DNA of 64,000 bases from GM7GCV1 sp965222065 (lineage in GTDB: Bacteria; Pseudomonadota; Gammaproteobacteria; Pseudomonadales; GM7GCV1): positions 1,240,001 through 1,304,000 of the forward strand of contig OZ244933.1 in NCBI GenBank assembly GCA_965222065.1, given 5' to 3'. This document shows, piece by piece, positions 45,443 through 53,749 of the stretch. A program made the position numbers and the translations under genes. The stretch's first letter is position 1, and each line of letters opens with the position of its first letter. Under the pieces are notes generated by a model. That model did not search any database. It saw only the letters and a program-made list of their open reading frames with translations, and was not told where the DNA came from.

Positions 45443-46774
45443 CTATTTAATATGGATATTAATCAGGCTCTCATAGAGTTCCTGACGGCCGGAAGTCTGC
45501 GCCGGTTCACCATTGCTGTTACCAATCTCTGCCAGTTGCTCCAGCGTCAGCTCACCTTTTTCGAATCGTGCACCCTGACCTTCATCAAAACTTGCATAAC
45601 GGGATTTGCGCATGCTCTCAAACGCTGAGTTTTGCATAAGATCATCAGCGATAAGCAGTGCGCGGGCAAAGGTATCCATGCCGCCAATGTGGCCGTAAAA
45701 GATATCCGTCAAATCAGTGGAGTTCCGGCGCAGCTTGGCGTCAAAGTTGACACCACCTCCCTGGAAGCCGCCGTGACGCAACAGAACCAGCATCATTTCG
45801 ACAGTCTCATTAATGCTCATGGGAAACTGGTCAGTATCCCAGGCATTCTGGTAGTCACCGCGGTTGGCGTCGATGCTGCCGAGCATGCCCTGGGCACCCG
45901 CCACTTCCATTTCGTGATCCATGGTGTGGTTGGCCAATGTGGCATGGTTGGTTTCGATATTGAGTTTGAAGTCCTTGTCCAGGCCGTGCTCTCGCAAGAA
46001 ACCGATAACCGTTTCACTGTCAAAGTCATACTGGTGCTTGGAGGGTTCCATCGGCTTGGGCTCAATCAGGAAGTTCCCTTTAAAGCCATTGGCACGACCA
46101 TAGTCGCGCGCCATGGTCAGAAAACGCGCCATATGCTCCTTTTCACGCGCCATATCCGTATTCAGCAGACTCATATAACCTTCACGGCCACCCCAGAATA
46201 CGTAGTTTTCGCCATTCAGGGCGATGGTGGCATCCAGTGCATCCTTTAGTTGTGCGCCGGCAAATGCGACCACATCAAAATCCGGATTGGTAGAGGCGCC
46301 GTTCATGTAACGCGGATGAGTAAAAAGATTAGACGTACCCCAAAGTAACTTGACACCAGACGCGGACATTTTCTCCTTGGCGTAGTCGACCATGGTGAAC
46401 AGGCGTTTTTGGGTTTCCGCGCGGCTATCGCCCTCGTCAACCATATCCACATCATGGAAGCAGAAATAAGGTACGCCCAGCTTGGTGAATAACTCAAACG
46501 CTGCATCCATCTTATCCCTAGCGCGCCCTATGGCATCAGAATTGGCATCCCAGGGATAGACCTTGGTACCAGGCCCAAAAGGGTCATGCCCCATATTACA
46601 AAACGTGTGCCAATAGCAGACTGCAAATTTAAAGTGTTCCTTCATGGTCCTGCCAGCCACAACACGATTTTCATCGTAGTAGCGGAAAGCCAGCGGATTA
46701 TCGGATTCCACGCCCTCGAAAGTTATTTTGTCGATACCGGGAAAGAATTCTTTATCGCCAGTGATAATGCTCAT
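45443..46774 (-). CDS. xylA: xylose isomerase
   Basis: 443-residue group II xylose isomerase. Catalytic and metal motifs seen: WGGREGYMSLLNTDM, LIEPKPMEPSKHQYDFD, NIETNHATLANHTMDHE and GSIDANRGDYQNAWDTDQFP. It converts D-xylose to D-xylulose. ATG 46774 has AGGA at good spacing; a longer frame to 46822 is rejected. No xylB kinase is adjacent. It is divergent from the Nudix-type regulator. Confidence 0.97.
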   Translation of the reverse strand: MSIITGDKEFFPGIDKITFEGVESDNPLAFRYYDENRVVAGRTMKEHFKFAVCYWHTFCNMGHDPFGPGTKVYPWDANSDAIGRARDKMDAAFELFTKLGVPYFCFHDVDMVDEGDSRAETQKRLFTMVDYAKEKMSASGVKLLWGTSNLFTHPRYMNGASTNPDFDVVAFAGAQLKDALDATIALNGENYVFWGGREGYMSLLNTDMAREKEHMARFLTMARDYGRANGFKGNFLIEPKPMEPSKHQYDFDSETVIGFLREHGLDKDFKLNIETNHATLANHTMDHEMEVAGAQGMLGSIDANRGDYQNAWDTDQFPMSINETVEMMLVLLRHGGFQGGGVNFDAKLRRNSTDLTDIFYGHIGGMDTFARALLIADDLMQNSAFESMRKSRYASFDEGQGARFEKGELTLEQLAEIGNSNGEPAQTSGRQELYESLINIHIK

Positions 46775-46916
46775 AATGATTTCCTGTTTTGGATTCTGTA
46801 TGTAACCAGCAGAGCGCTGCAAAAGGGCCTGTTTTTAAATATCGTTCTCTGCAGAAAGCAGCGGATCTAACAACACCAAGCCATCTTATTGTCATTTTGA
46901 CCAAAAGAATAATACA

Positions 46917-47753
46917 ATGAGTAATTCATGTAAAGAATACAAACAAGCTACACTCAAATTAAACGGGCACTACAACAGGTGCACCAGGAACAATACGTCA
47001 TCTACCCATCAGGTTTTTCGTGTGGCCGATCCAGTTAACCCCAAAAATGCCAGTGCTCATGCCGGTCCCCTGCCTCCCGAAGGGAGCATTCCCCACATTA
47101 CTGTCGACAATCTGATTTTTGGTCTGGAAAACGGTGCGCTCAAAGTACTTCTCATTCGGCACAAGATCGATGGCAAATGGAAGCCCTGGGCGTTACCCGG
47201 CGGCTGGATTTATTTTGACGAAGATTTGCGCGATGCTGCAAAACGCATCCTGCAGTTGCACACCGGCGTTAAGGGGGTATATCTGGAGCAACTGAAAACT
47301 TTTGGCAAAGTTGACCGGCTACCCTTTGGCCGCGTAGCAACTATTGCTTACTACGCGTTGGTGAGCACAGAAAAGTGCCCCCTAATTGCCCACGATGATC
47401 GCCCCGATGCCATGTGGTGTGATATTCAAGAGGTGCCAAAACTCAACTACGACCACAACGAGATCCTGGACTTCGGCCTGGAATTTCTGCGGCACAAAAT
47501 TCGCCATGAACCTATTGGCTTCAATCTGCTGCCGGAAAAGTTCACGCTATTGGAACTGCAAGAACTTTACGAAGCCATTCTGAACTGCAAACTGGACAAA
47601 CCCAACTTTCGTCGCAAAATGCTAAAGATGAAATTGCTGGAACCTTGTAATGAAAAACAAACCGGGGTTGCCCATCGCGCAGCGAATCTTTACCGGTTTG
47701 ATGCCGAAGCATTTAAAAAATTAACGTCCCAGGGGTTTTCCTTTGAAGTTTAG
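46917..47753 (+). CDS. Nudix-fold transcriptional regulator (NrtR/AraR-like) with degenerate Nudix box
   Basis: 278 residues from ATG 46917. The Nudix-like domain spans ~58-190 (ITVDNLIFGLENGALKVLLI; WALPGGWIYFDEDLRDAAKR) and a winged-helix segment follows (~200-270: FTLLELQELYEAIL, DKPNFRRKMLKMKLLEP, ANLYRFD). The Nudix box (GG then REUXEEXGU) reads AAKRILQLHTGV, lacking the metal-binding glutamates, so it should bind rather than hydrolyse its ligand. This matches NrtR/AraR-type sugar regulators. A GTG at 47022, with AGG eight bases upstream, could be the true start and removes a non-conserved N-terminal part. Likely controls the divergent xylA unit and the downstream transporter. Confidence 0.85.
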   Translation: MSNSCKEYKQATLKLNGHYNRCTRNNTSSTHQVFRVADPVNPKNASAHAGPLPPEGSIPHITVDNLIFGLENGALKVLLIRHKIDGKWKPWALPGGWIYFDEDLRDAAKRILQLHTGVKGVYLEQLKTFGKVDRLPFGRVATIAYYALVSTEKCPLIAHDDRPDAMWCDIQEVPKLNYDHNEILDFGLEFLRHKIRHEPIGFNLLPEKFTLLELQELYEAILNCKLDKPNFRRKMLKMKLLEPCNEKQTGVAHRAANLYRFDAEAFKKLTSQGFSFEV

Positions 47754-47825
47754 GGCACAGAGCCGCCCTGACAGTCCTTTGAGGCACCGGGCTAACAATT
47801 GAACAATAACAAAACGGGTAGAGCC

Positions 47826-49232
47826 ATGTCTGATAGCACATCAACCAACCAGGGAAGCACTGCTTTTATTGTGCTTATTAGCTGTATCGCCACCATCGGC
47901 GGTTTCCTCTTCGGCTTTGACAGTGGGGTTATCAACGGCACGGTTGACGGCCTGCGAATTGCCTTTAACTCCAACGAAATGGGTACAGGGTTTAACGTGG
48001 CCTCCATGTTACTTGGCTGCGCTGTCGGCGCTTTCTTTGCCGGCCGGCTGGCCGATCTTTATGGCCGCCGCACCATGCTGATTCTCGCCGCTGTGTTTTT
48101 CATCATCTCCGCCTGGGGCTCCGGCATTTCCGAAACATCTGGCGAGTTCATCTTTTACCGGATCGTCGGCGGTCTGGCCGTGGGCGCTGCCAGCGTCATG
48201 GCGCCGGCCTATATCAGCGAAGTCTCCCTGGCCAGTTTCCGCGGGCGAATGATCACTGTCCAGCAAATTGCCATTATCAGCGGCTTGACCGCGGCCTTCC
48301 TGAGCAACTATGTACTGGCCAAGGTTGCTGGCAGGTCTATCGACATTCTGTGGGCCGGCTTTGAAGCCTGGCGCTGGATGTTCTGGATTGAACTGATTCC
48401 GGCGTCAATTTTCTTTGTCACCCTGCTAATGATTCCCGAAAGCCCCCGCTTTCTGGTGGTCAAGGGCAAACAGGAGACTGCGCTGGCCGTACTCACAAGG
48501 CTTTACGGCGCAGAGGCAGCCAGGATCAAACTCGATGAAATTCTCGGCTCCATTGCCCGGGACCACCAGCCGCGCTTTCGCGACCTGCTGGATGGCGCGG
48601 GCAAGGTACGCAAAATTATCTGGGTAGGGATTGGACTGGCAACTTTCCAGCAACTGGTCGGTATTAACGTAGTGTTCTACTACGGTGCCGTGCTCTGGCA
48701 ATCCGTAGGTTTTACTGAATCGGACGCCCTGGCAATCAATGTTCTCTCAGGCAGTATCAGTATCGCCGCCTGTATTGTTTCCATTGTTCTGATCGATAAA
48801 ATTGGCCGCAAGCCCATCCTGCTTGTCGGTTCCATCGGCATGGCCATCACGCTGGGTCTGGCCGCTGCGGCCTTCTCCACGGCCCAAATTGTCGACGGCC
48901 AGGTCACGCTGGGTGATGGCATGGGCGTGATGGCATTGCTGGCGGCCAATGCTTACGTCGTATTTTTCAATTTCTCCTGGGGACCGGTGATGTGGGTCAT
49001 GCTGGGAGAAATGTTCCCCAACCAGATTCGCGGCTCGGGATTGGCCGTGGCAGGCCTGTTCCAGTGGGGCACCAACTTCGGCATTACCATGACCTTCCCC
49101 ATCATGCTGGCCGGTATCGGTCTGGCCGGAGCATACGGCTTTTACACTCTTTGTGCGGCGCTTTCCATCTTCTTTGTCATGAAGTTTATTCACGAAACCA
49201 AAGGCGTCGAACTGGAAGATATGCAGGGCTAG
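47826..49232 (+). CDS. MFS sugar:proton symporter (XylE/GLUT type)
   Basis: 468 residues with twelve hydrophobic segments. Sugar-porter signatures are clear: GFLFGFDSGVINGT, GRLADLYGRR, YRIVGGLAVGAASVMAPAYISE, PESPRFLVVKG, QQLVGINVVFYYG, IDKIGRKPILLVG and the terminal HETKGVELE (variant of PETKG). It probably imports xylose or arabinose with protons. ATG 47826 is chosen; a TTG nine codons earlier is in frame. It follows the Nudix-type regulator by 72 bases, same strand. Confidence 0.92.
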   Translation: MSDSTSTNQGSTAFIVLISCIATIGGFLFGFDSGVINGTVDGLRIAFNSNEMGTGFNVASMLLGCAVGAFFAGRLADLYGRRTMLILAAVFFIISAWGSGISETSGEFIFYRIVGGLAVGAASVMAPAYISEVSLASFRGRMITVQQIAIISGLTAAFLSNYVLAKVAGRSIDILWAGFEAWRWMFWIELIPASIFFVTLLMIPESPRFLVVKGKQETALAVLTRLYGAEAARIKLDEILGSIARDHQPRFRDLLDGAGKVRKIIWVGIGLATFQQLVGINVVFYYGAVLWQSVGFTESDALAINVLSGSISIAACIVSIVLIDKIGRKPILLVGSIGMAITLGLAAAAFSTAQIVDGQVTLGDGMGVMALLAANAYVVFFNFSWGPVMWVMLGEMFPNQIRGSGLAVAGLFQWGTNFGITMTFPIMLAGIGLAGAYGFYTLCAALSIFFVMKFIHETKGVELEDMQG

Positions 49233-49250
49233 CCTGCTTCGCCCTCTATA

Positions 49251-49281
49251 AAAAAAGCCCGCCATTCGGCGGGCTTTTTTT
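49251..49281. terminator. bidirectional terminator
   Basis: AGCCCGCC (49256-49263), loop ATTC, GGCGGGCT (49268-49275), flanked by A and T runs, between the convergent sugar transporter and pgi genes. Confidence 0.93.
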
Positions 49282-49303
49282 GTTACAGAACACTGATCGA
49301 TGC

Positions 49304-50956
49304 TCAGTTCATGGTTTTCTGGATTTTCTTGTAGCGCTCAATCAGGCTATAGGTCGAAGAATCATGGGTTTTTCCGGTCGACTCAGCCAGCAACTCTTTC
49401 TCAATATCGGCGGCCAGCCCCTTGCCGAGCTCCACACCCCACTGATCGAAGGAACAGATATTCAGGATAATGCCCTGACAAAAGATCTTGTGCTCATAGA
49501 GGGCGATCAACGCACCCAGGGATCGGGGTGAAACCTGCTCCATCAACAGGGTATTGGTGGGCCGATTGCCCTTGTGTACCTTGTGACGAGCAACATGATC
49601 GATGTATTCCTGATTACGCCCCTTGGCCTTGAGATCGGCACGCACCTGTTGCTCATCCACCCCCAGCATCAGTGCCTGGGTTTGTGCAAAGAAGTTGGCC
49701 ATCAGGGTCTCATGGTGGCCCTCAATGGGCGTATTGCTTTTCACTGAGCCGATAAAATCTGCCGGGACAATGTTATTACTCTGGTGCAGATACTGGTAAA
49801 ACGCGTGTTGGCCATTAATCCCCAGGCCGCCCCAGATACCAGGGACAGTCGGGTAATCGATTTCTTCACCATCCATACTCACCGATTTACCGTTGGACTC
49901 CATCTCTGCCTGCTGCAGGTAGGAGGAAAGCATGTGTAATGTCTGGTCGTAAGGCAGTATTGCCTGCGACTGGGCATTAAGGAAGGTCGTGTTCCAGACA
50001 CTGATCAGCGCCAGGATCATGGGGCCATTAACTTCCTTGGGTGCCTCACAGAAATGTCGATCCATCTCGTAGGCACCCTCAAGCAAATTGAGGAATTTTT
50101 CAAACCCCAAATACAGGGCAATTGGCAAACCAATCGCAGACCACAGGGAAAACCGGCCACCAACCCAGTCCCACATATCAAAGATATTCTCTTCTTCAAT
50201 ACCGAAGTCCATCGCCGCCTTTTTGTTAGCAGATACCGCAACAAAGTGACGGGCAATGGCCGACTTGTCCGGGAAAACGGCTTTGAGCCATTGCACCGCA
50301 GTTCGTGCATTAGTCATAGTCTCCACCGTCGTAAACGTCTTGGAAGAAACGATAAACAGCACGTTTTCAGGATTGAGTGGCCGCAGGGTTTCGGCGATCT
50401 GGGTGGCATCTACATTGGAGACGTAATGCACATTCAGCGTGTCGTCACTAAAATGTACCAAAGCCTCGGTAACCATTTGCGGGCCCAAATTGGAACCACC
50501 TACACCAATGCTGACAATGTCGGTAATACGCTTGCCGGAATACCCTTTCCATTGACCACAACGTACCCGGTGCGAGAAATTCTCAATGCGCTTGAGCTCT
50601 CTTTGAACCTGATCGGTAACATTCACATCTTCCACGATCAGCGGGGTGTTACTGCGATCACGCAGGGCCACATGCAGCACAGACCGGTCTTCGGTCTTGT
50701 TGATGCGTTCGCCGGAAAACATTTTTTCACGCCAGCGGGTGAGGTCAGTTTCATCTACCAGGCTCATCAGTTCATCAAAAATACTTTCATCAATCCGGTT
50801 TTTGGAATAGTCCAGATAGATATGAGGCATCTGCAAGGAAAACCGCGATGCACGATTCGGATCGGATGCAAACAGCGATTTCATGTGCAGGTTTTTGGAA
50901 TTGACCGCAAGGGTTTGCAGGTTATACCAGCTCTTCAGTTGAGTTTGACTGGGCAT
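49304..50956 (-). CDS. pgi: glucose-6-phosphate isomerase
   Basis: 550-residue Pgi. Signatures: SIGVGGSNLGPQMV, the phosphate-binding SSKTFTTVETMTNA, GGRFSLWSAIGLP and the C-terminal FDQWGVELGKGLA. It interconverts glucose-6-P and fructose-6-P. Single gene, convergent with the sugar transporter. Confidence 0.98.
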   Translation of the reverse strand: MPSQTQLKSWYNLQTLAVNSKNLHMKSLFASDPNRASRFSLQMPHIYLDYSKNRIDESIFDELMSLVDETDLTRWREKMFSGERINKTEDRSVLHVALRDRSNTPLIVEDVNVTDQVQRELKRIENFSHRVRCGQWKGYSGKRITDIVSIGVGGSNLGPQMVTEALVHFSDDTLNVHYVSNVDATQIAETLRPLNPENVLFIVSSKTFTTVETMTNARTAVQWLKAVFPDKSAIARHFVAVSANKKAAMDFGIEEENIFDMWDWVGGRFSLWSAIGLPIALYLGFEKFLNLLEGAYEMDRHFCEAPKEVNGPMILALISVWNTTFLNAQSQAILPYDQTLHMLSSYLQQAEMESNGKSVSMDGEEIDYPTVPGIWGGLGINGQHAFYQYLHQSNNIVPADFIGSVKSNTPIEGHHETLMANFFAQTQALMLGVDEQQVRADLKAKGRNQEYIDHVARHKVHKGNRPTNTLLMEQVSPRSLGALIALYEHKIFCQGIILNICSFDQWGVELGKGLAADIEKELLAESTGKTHDSSTYSLIERYKKIQKTMN

Positions 50957-51228
50957 GGAGTTCCTCAGTTACAGAAAGGGTAGGCCGTATTTTTATGCAG
51001 AACGCTATCTAAGCAAATTGGGGCGAAAAAGAGAAATCATCTTCCCTATTACTACGCACTAAAATTATTTATTTATCAAAAACTGATATTCGATAGATAA
51101 AATTGATCAAGGGCATGATTTTTTCCAACTTCATATGCCCACCGGCTGCCGCCATAGTAACCACCAGAGCGCACAAGAGCGCAAAAATATTTGGTTTAGT
51201 AAATACATATTAATACTGGAGTTAATTA

Positions 51229-51792
51229 ATGGCACTCATCAACACAAAGATTAAACCCTTTAAGGCTACCGCTTATAAGCAAGGCAATTTTATTGAAGTC
51301 AGCGACGCTGACCTGAAAGACAAATGGTCTGTCTTTTTCTTCTATCCCGCCGACTTTACGTTTGTCTGCCCGACCGAGCTCGGTGACCTGGCTGACCACT
51401 ACGAAGAGTTCCAGTCTCGTGGTGTGGAAATTTACTCGGTATCAACCGATACCCACTTTACCCACAAAGCCTGGCACGACTCTTCCGATACCATCGGCAA
51501 GATCCAGTACACCATGATCGGTGACCCAACCGGGGAAATCACACGTAACTTTGATGTGATGCGCGAAGGCATGGGCCTGGCTGACCGGGGCACCTTTGTT
51601 ATCGACCCGGATGGAGTCATCCAGGCCATGGAAATTACGGCAGAGGGCATCGGCCGCGATGCCGAAGACCTTTTGCGCAAGGTGAAAGCCGCACAATACG
51701 TTGCCGAACATCCTGGTGAAGTCTGTCCTGCCAAATGGAAGGAAGGTGAAGAAACGCTGGCTCCCTCCCTTGACCTGGTAGGCAAGATCTAG
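51229..51792 (+). CDS. ahpC: alkyl hydroperoxide reductase subunit C (peroxiredoxin)
   Basis: 187-residue 2-Cys peroxiredoxin reducing hydrogen peroxide and organic peroxides. Peroxidatic Cys47 in FTFVCPTEL, resolving Cys166 in GEVCPAKW. Clear GGAG ribosome site. Followed after 153 bases, containing a hairpin, by its reductase ahpF. The 272-base upstream gap should hold its promoter, but I cannot place it securely. Confidence 0.98.
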   Translation: MALINTKIKPFKATAYKQGNFIEVSDADLKDKWSVFFFYPADFTFVCPTELGDLADHYEEFQSRGVEIYSVSTDTHFTHKAWHDSSDTIGKIQYTMIGDPTGEITRNFDVMREGMGLADRGTFVIDPDGVIQAMEITAEGIGRDAEDLLRKVKAAQYVAEHPGEVCPAKWKEGEETLAPSLDLVGKI

Positions 51793-51804
51793 CCCCTTTA
51801 CGGT

Positions 51805-51856
51805 CAGCTCCCGGGGATCTCCCCAAGTTCACTGCCCCGGGATGCTGATCTTTTTT
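51805..51856 (+). terminator. hairpin with U tract between ahpC and ahpF (likely partial terminator)
   Basis: CAGC-TCCCGGGG (51805-51816) pairs with CCCCGGGA-T-GCTG (51835-51847) with one bulged base, followed by a six-T run at 51851-51856. It would stop part of the transcription after ahpC, making more AhpC than AhpF. Confidence 0.7.
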
Positions 51857-51945
51857 ATCTCAAACCTTTTCAGGTGGACCGATGCGCAGAGTGAAAACTG
51901 ACTCTGCCAGTCGAGCTACCTCTTTTTTAAAACTGGAGACAACCC

Positions 51946-53535
51946 GTGCTTTCGAAAGAAATTCTTGATGCATTAAAAGGCTACGCAGAAGGGATGCAAA
52001 AGCGCATCCGTTTCGTCGTACAGACAGGAACACACAGTAAGCGTGAAGAACTGATCGACTTCCTGACCCGGATTGCCAGCGTCTCGGACTATCTTTCCGT
52101 TGAAGAGAGGCAGGCCGGTCTGCGCAGCCCCGTTAGCTTTACCCTGGAAGCCGATGACCAGCCAACAGGTATTGAATTTTCGGGTATTCCCGGTGGCCAC
52201 GAATTTAATTCGCTTATCCTGGCAATGCTGCAGAGTTCTGGCACGCCCATCAAACTGGACAATAGTGTCCAGACCTTGATAGGCAACATACAGGAGCCGC
52301 TGAAATTCGAAGTATTTATCAGCCTTTCCTGTCATAACTGCCCTGACGTCGTGCAGGCGCTGAACCAGTTTGCCCTGCTGAATGGCAACATCACCTCCGA
52401 AATGATTGATGGCGGGTTATTCCAGAATGTTGTGCAGGAACGTGATATCCAGGGCGTTCCCTGTGTGTACCTCAATGGCAAACTCTTTGCCAATGGCAAG
52501 GTAGATGCCGCCCAACTGGTGGATAAACTCATCGAGAAATATCCCGAAGCGACCCAATCGGGAACCGGGATTTCCGAGTTGCCCGAGCAGGACGTTACTG
52601 TCGTCGGTGGTGGACCGGCGGGAGTCTCCGCTGCCATTTACAGTGCCCGAAAAGGCCTGAAAGTCACCCTGATTGCCGATCGCATTGGCGGCCAGGTCAA
52701 GGACACCATGGGCATCGAAAACCTGATCTCGGTTCCAAAGACAACCGGCCCCGAACTGACTGGCGCATTGCAGGCGCATATGAACGATTACGAGATCACT
52801 CTTAAAGAGCATCTTCGTGTCAGTGAGATTGCCGACCTGGGCAATCGCAAGGAAATTCGCCTCAGCACCGGTGAAACCATTCTTAGTAAAACCGTCATTC
52901 TTGCCACCGGAGCACGCTGGCGTGAGCTGGGCATTCCCGGCGAGAAAGAGTACACCGGCAATGGGGTGGCCTACTGCCCACACTGTGATGGGCCTTTCTT
53001 TAAGGGCAAAGATGTCGCCGTGATTGGTGGTGGCAACTCGGGAGTCGAAGCAGCTCTGGACCTAGCTGGTATCGTTAAGTCAGTCAGCCTGTACGAATTC
53101 ATGCCCGAACTGAAGGCCGACCAGGTTCTGGTTAACAAGGCCGAATCGACGGCCAACATAAGCATTCACAAAAATGTCACCGTCAAGGAAATACTGGCAA
53201 CTGATGGCAAGGTGAGCGGCCTGGCATTTGAAGACCGCGAAACCAGTGAACTGCTGCAAACCGGATTGTCTGGCGTGTTTGTACAGATCGGCCTGGTGCC
53301 CAATAGCCAGTTCGTCAAGGGTCTGGTGAAAATGACGCCCCACGGCGAAATAGAGATCAACGAAAAATGCCAGACATCCGTACCAGGCATATTTGCCTGT
53401 GGTGATGTCACCACGGTGCCTTACAAGCAAATTGTCATTGCCATGGGAGAAGGATCAAAGGCGTCACTGTCCGCTTTTGAATACCTGCTCACCCGGACTG
53501 ACACCTCCGAAGAAGAGCAATCCGAGGCCGCGTAG
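51946..53535 (+). CDS. ahpF: alkyl hydroperoxide reductase subunit F
   Basis: 529-residue flavoprotein passing electrons from NAD(P)H to AhpC. N-terminal double thioredoxin-fold domain with Cys129/Cys132 (LSCHNCPD); FAD-binding VVGGGPAGVSAA (~219-230); thioredoxin-reductase-like CxxC Cys344/Cys347 (AYCPHCDGP); second dinucleotide site VIGGGNSGVEAA. GTG start with GGAG at eight bases. Full length for AhpF. Confidence 0.97.
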   Translation: MLSKEILDALKGYAEGMQKRIRFVVQTGTHSKREELIDFLTRIASVSDYLSVEERQAGLRSPVSFTLEADDQPTGIEFSGIPGGHEFNSLILAMLQSSGTPIKLDNSVQTLIGNIQEPLKFEVFISLSCHNCPDVVQALNQFALLNGNITSEMIDGGLFQNVVQERDIQGVPCVYLNGKLFANGKVDAAQLVDKLIEKYPEATQSGTGISELPEQDVTVVGGGPAGVSAAIYSARKGLKVTLIADRIGGQVKDTMGIENLISVPKTTGPELTGALQAHMNDYEITLKEHLRVSEIADLGNRKEIRLSTGETILSKTVILATGARWRELGIPGEKEYTGNGVAYCPHCDGPFFKGKDVAVIGGGNSGVEAALDLAGIVKSVSLYEFMPELKADQVLVNKAESTANISIHKNVTVKEILATDGKVSGLAFEDRETSELLQTGLSGVFVQIGLVPNSQFVKGLVKMTPHGEIEINEKCQTSVPGIFACGDVTTVPYKQIVIAMGEGSKASLSAFEYLLTRTDTSEEEQSEAA

Positions 53536-53561
53536 CTTTTTTTGTTTGGCGCTATATCGTT

Positions 53562-53598
53562 AAAAAAGCCGGGACTGAGAAGACAGCCCGGCTTTTTT
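53562..53598 (+). terminator. terminator after ahpF
   Basis: AGCCGGG (53567-53573) pairs with CCCGGCT (53587-53593), followed by a T run; located about 30 bases after the ahpF stop. Confidence 0.85.
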
Positions 53599-53631
53599 CT
53601 TTGCCAATACTTTATTTGCAGAAAAAACGGA

Positions 53632-53659
53632 TTGCTGTAGAGTCAATCGACCCTATAAT
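53632..53659 (+). promoter_or_regulatory. sigma-70-type promoter for speA
   Basis: TTGCTG (53632-53637) and a perfect TATAAT (53654-53659) with 16-base spacing, giving a leader of about 85 bases before the speA ATG. Confidence 0.6.
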
Positions 53660-53749
53660 CGCCAGCCCTGTTATCTCCTTAAGATATCAGGTCATCGTGC
53701 TGCCCCAATACAGGCAGCTTGGGTAGTCATTCAGCCAAAGGATCTGCTA

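Noticed and set aside
46917..47753. Nudix hydrolase enzyme
   Set aside because: The Nudix box lacks the catalytic glutamates and a winged helix follows.
51082..51107. OxyR-type site upstream of ahpC
   Set aside because: One ATAG element (51093-51096) is present, but neighbouring quarter-sites do not match at the required spacing.
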